In this document: in pieces, positions 35,291-43,283 of the stretch | Numbering within the stretch: the stretch's first letter is position 1 | How the letters are laid out: each line of letters starts with the position of its first letter | Origin: JBEKTW01 sp963727845 | Lineage (GTDB): Bacteria; Bacteroidota; Ignavibacteria; UBA10030; SZUA-254 | Length of the DNA: 64,000 bases | Direction: 5' to 3' | NCBI GenBank assembly: GCA_963727845.1 | Contig: CAVSHI010000006.1 | Location: 434,001-498,000, forward strand | The notes under the pieces: generated by a model | Told to the model about the DNA's origin: nothing | Database searches by the model: none | The model's input: the letters and a program-made list of their open reading frames with translations, nothing else | Program-made: the position numbers and the translations under genes

Positions 35291-35388
35291 GGGTCGCAAT
35301 TCATACAATTCTCTCCGCGATAAGTGGTCTTTCCGATGCTTCCGGGTGGCACGTCTTTGCTTATTTCAAAATTTATCCGGCCTAGGTC

Positions 35389-35417
35389 TTGACACTCTTT
35401 GCTGAATTGTTTACCTT
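35389..35417 (+). promoter_or_regulatory. Possible promoter upstream of the S74 repeat protein gene
   Basis: A perfect -35 (TTGACA, 35389-35394) is followed after 17 bases by TACCTT, a poor -10. If used, the transcript would carry a leader of about 420 bases. Confidence 0.35.
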
Positions 35418-35844
35418 ATCGCTATCAACCAGAGGCCTCACAGGAGGGGTCCTGGAAGTTCCTGGTATACTCATTGCGCGATTGCGCAGTGGCCCCGTTT
35501 CTTGGAAAATATTTCCCGGTGCATAGTTCGCACATCTTCAGGAAGCGGTATGAATTCCGATTCGAGGGTCTCTACCCATCTTTCCGCTCACGGCATCATC
35601 GATGAGCAGACCGATCTGACAAGGGGCACTTTTCTTTGTCTTAGGACCTTGCCAAGATATTGAACTGAAGCGATTTGTTCGTTCAAGCAAAGGTCGCTAT
35701 GATTAGATTGCTACGTCCTGCTTTCTGTTTCATTCCTTTCTCCTGCACACTCCCCGTCGCCAGGTGAATTACGATACCAACAAATTGCATTCCATAAATG
35801 ATCTAATAAATCTTTCCAACAACAATCAAAGGAAAGGGTAAGCC

Positions 35845-38800
35845 ATGAAGCGCTCACTCATGTGGTTTTGTTTTTCCGTCTGTTGTCTTACGTTGACGGT
35901 ACAGGCACAGGTTCCTCAGGTAATATCATACCAGGGATACCTCGCCAGCACCACCGGTGCGGGGGTTAACGCCACGCTGCCAATGACTTTCATGATTTTT
36001 TCAGATTCCGCGGGAGCGACCGTACTCTGGACACAGAGTTTTTCGGGCGTGCAGGTGACAAAAGGTGTGTACAGCGTCAATCTTAATGTTTCATCCCTAT
36101 CGTTCGCCGCGCCGTACTGGCTCGAAGTGCATGTGAGCGGTGAAGTGCTTTCTCCCCGCACGCGGCTTGCAAGCGCGCCGTATGCTCTGCATGCGCAGGC
36201 TTCCGACACGGCGGGTTATGCGAAATCGGCTCCGCCATCCCCGTATGCTGACAGTGCCCGCATCGCGGGGACAATTCCAGACAACATCGTTACAAGCTCA
36301 AAGATCGCCGGCGGAACGATCCAACGATCGAACGTTATTTCCACTTTCAAAGCTCCGTATGCGGACACTTCGGATTATGCCAAGGCTGCCCCGGCAATCA
36401 CGCATGTTGACAGCGCCCGCATAGCAGGAACCATCCCCGACAATACCGTCACGGCCGCGAAGATCGCCAGCGGAACGATTCAACGATCAAACGTTATTTC
36501 AACTTTCAAAGCGCCCTACGCAGACACTGCAGATTATGGGAAGAGATCTCCGTATGCAGACACCGCAGGTTATGCAAAGGCGGCTCCGGGTATTTCATAC
36601 GTCGACAGTTCCCGCATAGCCGGATCGATTCCTGATAACACTGTCACATCTTCAAAGATTGTTAACGGAACGATCCAGCGCGCCGACGTTCAGACAACGT
36701 TCAAAGCGCCGTACGCGGACACTGCAGATTACGGGAAGGCGGCGCCTCCTGCCGGCAATGCCGGTGGAGATTTGACAGGCACGTTCCCGAATCCGTCTAT
36801 TGCCAGTGGCGCGGTCACGAGCAGCAAGATCGCCAGTGGAACGATCCAACGATCAAACGTTCTTTCAACATTCAAAGCGCCATATGCGGACACTGCCGAT
36901 GCAGCACGGAACTTTGCCGGGATACTTCCGGTTGCCAACGGCGGCACGGGTTCAGGCACGCAGAACTTCGTCGACCTGAGCACGACGCAATCAGTAGGCG
37001 GCGCAAAGTCATTTTCTCTGGATATGAACGTTGCATCCGGTAAGACATACATGATAAACGGATCTAAAGTGCTATCAAATATCGGCTCATTCAATATCTT
37101 TGTCGGCGACAGTGCCGGTCGATCCAATACTTCGGGAGCTGAAAATTCATTTTTCGGATACCAGGCTGGCCTACACAATACGACAGTGAGTAACAATTCA
37201 TTTATCGGGTACTCAGCTGGTTTGTCGAACACCACAGGAACTGCCAATTCATTTGTCGGGAGTCAATCTGGTCAGGCCAATACTTTAGGGGGTGGTAATT
37301 CTTTCGTCGGGTACCAGGCTGGCTACTCAAATACAACAGCGTGGAACAATTCATTCGTAGGCACCCAGGCTGGTGTGAACAATATTACAGGATGGGGTAA
37401 TTCATTCATCGGATTCCAGGCTGGTTACAACAACACCGCGTCTGGTAATTCATTTGTCGGTGACAGCGCTGGTTACTCCAATACCACGGGGACTGGCAAT
37501 GTATACGTCGGCTACCAGGCTGGTTTCTCTAATGCCTTCGAAAGCGGTAATTCATTTCTCGGGTACCAGACTGGTTACAACAATACTTATGGGTATTATA
37601 ATTCATTTCTCGGTGAACAGACTGGTTACAACAATACTAATGGGGTTAGTAATTCATTTCTCGGTGCAGGGGCTGGATTCAGCAATACTACGGGGAATGA
37701 TAATTCATATATTGGGGTCTTTTCCGGTTATTTAAATCAAACGGGGGGTGGTAATTCATTCCTCGGTTATGCTGCTGGTTACAAGAATACAGCCTCTGGT
37801 AATTCATTTGTCGGTGATAGCGCTGGCTACTCCAACACTACGGGGAGGGGAAATGCATTCCTCGGGTACCAGGCTGGCTACTTGAATACCGATGGGGTTT
37901 GGAATTCATTCCTCGGGTACCGGGCTGGTGCCAACAATACAGCAAGTGAGAATTCATTTGTCGGATGTCAGGCCGGGGAAGCCAATACTGGGGGGGGTGA
38001 AAATTCGTTTATTGGTGGTTTTGCCGGTTACGTCAATACTACAGGGGGTGGTAATTCGTTCCTGGGTGCAGAGGCTGGGGTTGCCAACACTACAGGGAGT
38101 TGGAATTCACTCGTCGGATCCCAGGCTGGGGCATCTAATAGTACGGGAAGTGACAACACATTTCTTGGCGGCAGTGCCGGTGTCAACAACACTACGGCGT
38201 GGGGAAATTCATTCCTCGGTTATGCTGCCGGTTACAAGAACACAGCGTCTGGTAATTCATTTGTGGGCGACAGCGCTGGTTTCTCCAACACCGCGGGGTT
38301 AGGAAATTCCTTCCTCGGCTACCAGGCTGGCGCTGCCAACGGTTCGGCGTCCGGCAATTCAATACTTGGGTACCAGGCTGGCCTCAACAATACAGTGGGC
38401 ACCAATTCATTTGTCGGCTACCAGGCTGGTTACTCCAATACCGGAGGGCCCTATAATTCATTTCTCGGGTACCAGGCCGGTTATCTCAATACTGCGGGGA
38501 ATGATAATTCATTTTTCGGCTACCAGGCCGGTTACAATAATACTGGGAGCAATAATTCATTTTTCGGATTCCAGGCCGGGCTCTCTAATACAACGGGGGG
38601 CGACCATAATTCATTCATCGGCGTAATTGCGGGTACAAACAATACTTCAGGGGCTGATAATTCATTTCTTGGATATGGAGCTGGCGCCACCAACCAAACT
38701 GGAAGCGATAACACATGTCTGGGATTTCAAGCTGACGTCGGCTCTTCGGCGCTATCGAACGCCACTTCCATTGGCTACAATGCCGTTGTCAATGCGAGCA

Positions 38801-39210
38801 ACAAGGTTCGTATAGGAAATGCGGCCGTAACAGTAATTGAAGGACAGGTGGCATGGTCCTGGCCATCCGATGCTCGCCTTAAGAAGGAGATCAAAGAGAG
38901 CGATTTAGGACTGGATTTCATCAACAAATTACGTCCTGTTTCATTCAAGATGAAGAACGCATCGGACGATAGACTTAATTATGGATTCATCGCCCAGGAA
39001 GTTGAAACCGCACTGGAAGGCAGAAAAGCCAATATGGTATTGACCGGTGATGACTCACTTAAAACGAAGACAATGAGATATACCGATCTGATAGCGCCGT
39101 TGGTGAAAGCAATCCAGGAACAGCAGAAGGAAATTGATGAATTGAAAGCTCTCGTAAAATCCCTTGCCTCCGAAAAAAGCGGCAGCAAATCAATCGGCGA
39201 GACGAGATAA
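35845..39210 (+). CDS. Secreted repeat protein with C-terminal S74 autochaperone domain
   Basis: 1121 residues. A signal peptide (ending VQAQ) and an N-terminal domain (VISYQGYLAS) are followed by a region of A-P-Y-A-D-T-A-D-Y and I-x-D-N-x-V-T-S-S-K-I repeats (residues about 120-370). Residues 417-972 are 33 tandem units of 16-18 (mostly 17) residues with consensus NSFLGYQAGYSNTTGxG, expected to form a beta-helix or fibre. The end has a peptidase S74 domain (SDARLKKEIK with the Ser/Lys dyad five apart, then YGFIAQEVE) and a terminal coiled coil. In phage tail fibres this domain trimerises and cleaves itself off. Likely a surface adhesin or fibre. GGAAAGGGT precedes the ATG by about 6 bases. 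Confidence 0.9.
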   Translation: MKRSLMWFCFSVCCLTLTVQAQVPQVISYQGYLASTTGAGVNATLPMTFMIFSDSAGATVLWTQSFSGVQVTKGVYSVNLNVSSLSFAAPYWLEVHVSGEVLSPRTRLASAPYALHAQASDTAGYAKSAPPSPYADSARIAGTIPDNIVTSSKIAGGTIQRSNVISTFKAPYADTSDYAKAAPAITHVDSARIAGTIPDNTVTAAKIASGTIQRSNVISTFKAPYADTADYGKRSPYADTAGYAKAAPGISYVDSSRIAGSIPDNTVTSSKIVNGTIQRADVQTTFKAPYADTADYGKAAPPAGNAGGDLTGTFPNPSIASGAVTSSKIASGTIQRSNVLSTFKAPYADTADAARNFAGILPVANGGTGSGTQNFVDLSTTQSVGGAKSFSLDMNVASGKTYMINGSKVLSNIGSFNIFVGDSAGRSNTSGAENSFFGYQAGLHNTTVSNNSFIGYSAGLSNTTGTANSFVGSQSGQANTLGGGNSFVGYQAGYSNTTAWNNSFVGTQAGVNNITGWGNSFIGFQAGYNNTASGNSFVGDSAGYSNTTGTGNVYVGYQAGFSNAFESGNSFLGYQTGYNNTYGYYNSFLGEQTGYNNTNGVSNSFLGAGAGFSNTTGNDNSYIGVFSGYLNQTGGGNSFLGYAAGYKNTASGNSFVGDSAGYSNTTGRGNAFLGYQAGYLNTDGVWNSFLGYRAGANNTASENSFVGCQAGEANTGGGENSFIGGFAGYVNTTGGGNSFLGAEAGVANTTGSWNSLVGSQAGASNSTGSDNTFLGGSAGVNNTTAWGNSFLGYAAGYKNTASGNSFVGDSAGFSNTAGLGNSFLGYQAGAANGSASGNSILGYQAGLNNTVGTNSFVGYQAGYSNTGGPYNSFLGYQAGYLNTAGNDNSFFGYQAGYNNTGSNNSFFGFQAGLSNTTGGDHNSFIGVIAGTNNTSGADNSFLGYGAGATNQTGSDNTCLGFQADVGSSALSNATSIGYNAVVNASNKVRIGNAAVTVIEGQVAWSWPSDARLKKEIKESDLGLDFINKLRPVSFKMKNASDDRLNYGFIAQEVETALEGRKANMVLTGDDSLKTKTMRYTDLIAPLVKAIQEQQKEIDELKALVKSLASEKSGSKSIGETR
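37093..38760 (+). repeat. Coding tandem repeat array, 33 units of about 51 bp
   Basis: DNA repeats encoding the N-S-F-x-G-Y-x-A-G units. Of 33 units I count 26 of 17 codons, 6 of 16 and one of 18. The 16-codon unit ending NTASG is followed three times by NSFVGDSAGYSNT (unit starts at 37444, 37798 and 38251), indicating higher-order duplication of 7- and 9-unit blocks. Confidence 0.88.
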
Positions 39211-39228
39211 CCCCGAAAACTATGGAGC

Positions 39229-40641
39229 ATGAACAATATGAAAACCAAACATTTGTGTATGACGATACTGCTCCTTTTCCTGGCGGCCTCACCCGGCCTC
39301 GGCCAGGATTACATCCTGCTGCAGTCATTCACCGGCTCGGGCGGGACGAGCGCATCGTCTGCTTCCTACCAGATGATGAACACTGCGGGCCAGCCAATCG
39401 CCGGCATCGATTCAAGCGCTTCGTATCATCAGGGGCTCGGTTTCTGGGGAGAGTACAACGGACTTCAGATTTATCTCTCCACGGCGTATTCGTTTGCCTC
39501 GGGCTGGAACCTGATTTCCGTTCCCCAGCTGGTGGCCGATTACCGCAAGAGCGTTCTATTTCCATCTTCAACATCGAATGCGTTCGCGTATGCGGGGCGA
39601 TATGTGCAGGAAGATACGTTGTCCTGCAGCGCCGGGTACTGGCTTAAATTCGGCCCTGCACAGGACGTCCTTGTGCTGGGCAGTCCGGTGCTGACGGACA
39701 CGATCAGTGTCGTCGACAGGTGGAACATCATCGGATCGGTCTGCAAGCCTCTGCTTGTATCGAATATCGCCTCCGTGCCCCCCGGGATAGTCAGCTCGCA
39801 CTACTTCGGTTACATGGACGGGTACGTTGTGGCGGAAACGCTGCAAGCGGGTGAAGGATACTGGGTAAAGACGATCGGCGGGGGAAAGCTGTCGTTGAGC
39901 GGCGGGTCGGGAATGAGCCCGTCTGCCAAGGTTGCGCAGAAGGATCCCGACCTGGGAAAGCTGAACGAAATCTTGTTCAGCGATCCGTCGAAGGAAAAGT
40001 CAAAAGAGATGACAATCTACTTCGGCACAACAGTCGGGGAGAATACGGTCGGTTACGACCTGCCGCCCGTGCCGCCTATCGGGGCGTTTGATGTGCGCCT
40101 TGCGACGAACCGGTATGTGGAAGCCTTGAACGAGCGGATGAGTGCTCCCATCGAGATACCGTTGCTCATACAAACGACGGCGAAGGAGCAATCCCTATCG
40201 TATGATATCAGGGAGAAGGCCCGGATGAAGTATTTCATTGTGGAGAAGAAAGGGGGAAAGGAACAGAGCCGCCACCGGCTGACGGATGCGGGTGCGATAA
40301 CGCTCGATGGGTTAAATGAGAAGAACTACAGTCTGAGGGTGGAGCCGATACCCGCTGCGTATGCGTTATATCAGAATTACCCGAATCCGTTCAATCCCTC
40401 CACCACAATAAGGTTTGACCTGCCGGAAAAGTCACAGGTAACATTGAAGATCTACAACATTCTAGGCCAAGAGGTGAGCGTGCTTCTGGACAACGAGATG
40501 GTGGATGAGGGTCAGCAGTCGGTGGTATGGAATGCCGGGCAGGGCAGAGTGTCGAGCGGGACATACATCTGCAGGATGCAAAGCGCAGGTATGGATGGCA
40601 AGACGTACACGAGCGTGAAGAAAATGTTGATGATCAAGTGA
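39229..40641 (+). CDS. Secreted protein with type IX secretion sorting domain
   Basis: 470 residues. A signal peptide (LLLFLAASPGLGQ) precedes a Ser/Gly-rich region (QSFTGSGGTSASSASYQM), a WNLISVP-type domain and a beta-sandwich. The last ~85 residues are a type A C-terminal sorting domain: LYQNYPNPFNPSTTIRF, VTLKIYNILGQEV, GTYICRMQSAG. Such proteins cross the outer membrane by the type IX system and are anchored or released. The start may instead be the ATG at 39238. It lies 18 bases after the S74 gene, so the two are probably co-expressed. Function of the passenger is unknown. Confidence 0.88.
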   Translation: MNNMKTKHLCMTILLLFLAASPGLGQDYILLQSFTGSGGTSASSASYQMMNTAGQPIAGIDSSASYHQGLGFWGEYNGLQIYLSTAYSFASGWNLISVPQLVADYRKSVLFPSSTSNAFAYAGRYVQEDTLSCSAGYWLKFGPAQDVLVLGSPVLTDTISVVDRWNIIGSVCKPLLVSNIASVPPGIVSSHYFGYMDGYVVAETLQAGEGYWVKTIGGGKLSLSGGSGMSPSAKVAQKDPDLGKLNEILFSDPSKEKSKEMTIYFGTTVGENTVGYDLPPVPPIGAFDVRLATNRYVEALNERMSAPIEIPLLIQTTAKEQSLSYDIREKARMKYFIVEKKGGKEQSRHRLTDAGAITLDGLNEKNYSLRVEPIPAAYALYQNYPNPFNPSTTIRFDLPEKSQVTLKIYNILGQEVSVLLDNEMVDEGQQSVVWNAGQGRVSSGTYICRMQSAGMDGKTYTSVKKMLMIK

Positions 40642-40708
40642 CGAAGTCAAATCAGGAGAATTGGAGTGATGGAGGAATGGAGCTTTTGAGAGAATGAGGT
40701 GTAGAGTT

Positions 40709-40841
40709 CCTGCCTGCGCGCCAACCTCTGGCAGGCTCGCCTAAGTCCCATTTTTTGGGACATCGGCGAGCAGGCAGGCGGTTCGTAATCGGACGACGCG
40801 GGTGTCGGGGATTTTCGCCGATGTCCGATTGCGAATCGGAC
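40709..40841. repeat. Two adjacent nested inverted repeats
   Basis: First: CCTGCCTG (40709-40716) with CAGGCAGG (40771-40778), inside it GCTCGCC with GGCGAGC, and inside that GTCCCA with TGGGAC. Second: TTCGTAATCGGAC (from 40782) with GTCCGATTGCGAA, the latter also forming a perfect local hairpin (GTCCGATT/AATCGGAC, 40823-40841). Confidence 0.72.
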
Positions 40842-40852
40842 TCTACGGCGGG

Positions 40853-40920
40853 AATTCCAGACTTCGTTACGCAATCGAGCTAATCCTTTAATCACGCGAA
40901 TCCTGGTTCAGACACGACTC
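40853..40920 (+). repeat. 68-bp dispersed repeat, copy 2
   Basis: About 88 percent identical to 34857-34924, same orientation. It brackets, with copy 1, the S74 and T9SS genes and their upstream repeat cluster. Confidence 0.85.
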
Positions 40921-40938
40921 AGCCCGGATCAAATAGAA

Positions 40939-40968
40939 AAGCCATCCTGCGGGATGGCTTTCTCTTTT
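40939..40968. terminator. Bidirectional intrinsic terminator
   Basis: AAGCCATCC pairs with GGATGGCTT around a 4-base loop; T-rich tails follow on both strands (TTCTCTTTT on plus, TTTTCTATTT on minus). It would end both the T9SS-protein transcript and the convergent icd transcript. Confidence 0.8.
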
Positions 40969-40986
40969 CTTGAACAGAAGGGAATC

Positions 40987-42306
40987 TTACATATTCTTCA
41001 CAATCGCCTCTGCGAACTCCGAGCACTTCACTTCCTTCGCTCCCTGCATCAACCGGGCGAAATCGTACGTAACCACTTTCGACTTGATGGACGCCTCCAG
41101 GCCTTTCAAAATGAGGTCGGCCGCTTCCTTCCACCCGAGATAACGAAGCATCATCTCTCCGCTGAGAATCACCGAACCGGGATTGACCTTGTCGAGGTTC
41201 GCATACTTGGGAGCAGTGCCGTGCGTTGCTTCGAAGACTGCGTGTCCCGTCACGTAATTGATGTTCGCGCCGGGGGCGATTCCTATGCCGCCAACCTGGG
41301 CCGCGAGGGCGTCGCTCAGATAGTCGCCGTTGAGATTGAGTGTCGCGATCACGTCGAAATCCTCCGGGCGCGTGAGAACCTGCTGCAAAGTGATATCGGC
41401 GATTGAATCCTTGATGACGATTCCCGCACCCGGTTTTCCGGACGGGATCTTGCACCACGGTCCGCCGTCGATTTCTTCCGCGCCGAAATACTGCCTCGCC
41501 ACCTGATATCCCCAGTCACGGAATGCACCTTCCGTGAATTTCATGATGTTGCCCTTGTGAACCAGTGTCACGCTCTTGCGATTATTCTGAATTGCATACC
41601 CGATGGCGCTCTGGATCAGACGCACACTTCCCGAGTAACTCACCGGCTTGATTCCGACGCCGATCATCACGTCGCTCGGAAAACTCTGCTCCCCCGCCAG
41701 CTTCCAGAATTCCGCGGTTTTTTCTTTTGTGCCGAACCGGATTTTCGCATATTGTTTCGGGAATTCCTTTGCAAGGAAGTCGAGGACCTTTTGCGACTCG
41801 GGCGTCCCACTCTGGTACTCTATCCCCGCATAAATGTCCTCTGTGTTCTCACGGAAGATAACCATGTCGACCGCCTCGGGCCGCTTCACCGGCGAGGGCA
41901 CTCCCTGAAAGTACTTCACCGGACGCAGGCACACGTAGAGATCCAGCATCTGGCGCAGCGCGACGTTCAGTGAGCGGATTCCGCCGCCAACCGGGGTCGT
42001 CAGAGGTCCCTTGATGCCCACAAGATATTCCTGGAACGCCTGCACGGTCTCTTCCGGGAGCCATGAATTGAATTGCTTGAAGGACTTTTCGCCTGCATAC
42101 ACTTCCATCCATGCGATGCTCCTCTTGCCGCCATACGCCTTCTGGACAGAGGCGTCGAAGACGAGGCGCGATGCCCGCCAGATGTCGGGCCCTGTCCCGT
42201 CGCCTTCGATAAAAGGAAGGACCGGCCGGTCGGGTACGTTGAGTTTGCCTTTGAGGAGCGTGATTTTCTCTCCGTTCGATGGAGGTACAGGTTTTGCGTT
42301 CGTCAT
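40987..42306 (-). CDS. icd: Isocitrate dehydrogenase (NADP-dependent type)
   Basis: 439 residues, TCA-cycle enzyme converting isocitrate to 2-oxoglutarate and CO2. Motifs: FIEGDGTGPDIW, TTPVGGGIRSLNVALR with the substrate Ser, FRENTEDIYAGIE, LVHKGNIMKFTEG, and ATHGTAPKYA. The Lys and Tyr of the NADP-specific pattern seem present, but cofactor use should be treated as likely rather than shown. Start chosen at ATG 42306 over a GTG six bases upstream. It begins 9 bases after the HIT gene, in one unit. Confidence 0.93.
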   Translation of the reverse strand: MTNAKPVPPSNGEKITLLKGKLNVPDRPVLPFIEGDGTGPDIWRASRLVFDASVQKAYGGKRSIAWMEVYAGEKSFKQFNSWLPEETVQAFQEYLVGIKGPLTTPVGGGIRSLNVALRQMLDLYVCLRPVKYFQGVPSPVKRPEAVDMVIFRENTEDIYAGIEYQSGTPESQKVLDFLAKEFPKQYAKIRFGTKEKTAEFWKLAGEQSFPSDVMIGVGIKPVSYSGSVRLIQSAIGYAIQNNRKSVTLVHKGNIMKFTEGAFRDWGYQVARQYFGAEEIDGGPWCKIPSGKPGAGIVIKDSIADITLQQVLTRPEDFDVIATLNLNGDYLSDALAAQVGGIGIAPGANINYVTGHAVFEATHGTAPKYANLDKVNPGSVILSGEMMLRYLGWKEAADLILKGLEASIKSKVVTYDFARLMQGAKEVKCSEFAEAIVKNM

Positions 42307-42315
42307 GGACACTTT

Positions 42316-42753
42316 CTATTGGGTTTTGTGAATGATGGTTGATGTGATGGATTGGCGAATTCGCTCGGCGTAGACGGAAATTTCGTGCCGGGGATACTTC
42401 TTTAACTTCAGAATGAATTGAATATTGTCGTCAAGATACCGCGGCGTTATGTGAAAGTGAAAATGGTAGACGGATTGTCCTGCCGCCTTCCCGTTGTTTG
42501 AAAAAATGTTGTATCCCTCCGGGGAGAGTGCCGTTACGATGGCTCTTGATACGATTTTTGCTGCCTGGATCAAGTCCGGAAGCTCTTCATCCGGGACCTC
42601 GATGAAGGTCTCGCAGTGTCTTTTCGGCAGCACGAGAGCATGTCCGAAATGGATCGGATTGATATCGAGGATTGCCACGGCCTTCTGGTTTTGATAGATG
42701 ATCTCCGCGGATGATTGTCCGCGGATGATTTTGCAGAATTCACATTCTTTCAT
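42316..42753 (-). CDS. HIT-family nucleotide hydrolase/transferase
   Basis: 145 residues with a histidine triad HFHFHIT near residue 102, the N-terminal CEFCKII zinc-like pair and HALVLPKRHCETF. HIT proteins hydrolyse AMP-linked substrates such as adenosine phosphoramidates or dinucleoside polyphosphates. The C-terminal 35 residues extend beyond the HINT core. First gene of the HIT-icd unit. Confidence 0.92.
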   Translation of the reverse strand: MKECEFCKIIRGQSSAEIIYQNQKAVAILDINPIHFGHALVLPKRHCETFIEVPDEELPDLIQAAKIVSRAIVTALSPEGYNIFSNNGKAAGQSVYHFHFHITPRYLDDNIQFILKLKKYPRHEISVYAERIRQSITSTIIHKTQ

Positions 42754-43283
42754 GTGGTTCAGGGAATACGGATCGATGGATGAACTTCAGCCCACAAAAA
42801 GTTAACGAAACTTTGGGTGAAACTCAAATTGTATGAACACCAAGGAAATAGTGCCCTTTAATGGCCGCAGCCATTTCACTTTGCGTGCGTTAAAGTTTTT
42901 TTTGACCGCAGAGAGCGCAAAGGAGGCGCAAAGAGACCGCTGATAACGCTGATTACAATGATGCGTTCTGACAGGGCCTATGATCGGAATGGCCCTGGCA
43001 ACGATAAATGTAATAACGAAGACACAAGATCCGTTCCTGCCTTTGTGTCTTAGTGGTAAAGTTTTTAGTTCTGGAATCTCACCCAAAAGAATAACCACGA
43101 AGGCACGAAGACACGAAAAACGTAATATCGGCCACTGCCATTTCCCTTTGCGATCTTTGCGAGGTTTTCTCTGCGTCCTTTGCGTCAAAGCTTCTCCTGC
43201 GGCAAATCTTCTCCATCCAGCCAATTGGTTTTTCGGGGAGAATTTGGTACCTTCAAATCACCTGAATTCATGGCCTGCGCAGG
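42754..43283. other. Intergenic region, 530 bp, with the ~280-bp repeat
   Basis: Separates divergent genes (HIT on minus, DUF2723 on plus). The second copy of the 280-bp repeat fills the middle; no gene or clear promoter could be assigned in the flanks. Confidence 0.65.
42906..43184 (-). repeat. ~280-bp dispersed repeat, copy 2 (inverted)
   Basis: Reverse complement of 21101-21381 with a few substitutions and a short length difference near its 3' end (a CT dinucleotide in a CTCTCT run). The two copies are about 21.8 kb apart in opposite orientation and could mediate inversion of the intervening segment. Confidence 0.9.

Larger units (their letters stand above)
34619..35844. other. Long intergenic region, 1.2 kb, repeats and hairpins, no gene
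   Basis: No convincing gene. It contains the second GGGAGAGG palindrome, a 68-bp repeat shared with 40853-40920, a dense cluster of palindromes (34925-35290), and from about 35390 a promoter-like stretch and a ~430-base leader before the S74 gene. A short open frame at 35399-35605 has no family features or ribosome-binding site. Confidence 0.6.
40642..40986. other. Intergenic region, 345 bp, inverted repeats and a terminator
   Basis: Separates convergent genes. It consists of nested inverted repeats (40709-40841), the second 68-bp repeat (40853-40920) and a bidirectional terminator (40939-40968). No gene. Confidence 0.7.

Noticed and set aside
35399..35605. Short open frame before the S74 gene
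   Set aside because: No ribosome-binding site, no domain, and composition like the surrounding non-coding DNA.
37093..38760. Regular ~51-bp repeats resembling a CRISPR array
   Set aside because: The repeats are in frame, encode a consistent 17-residue unit, and have no unique spacers or cas genes.
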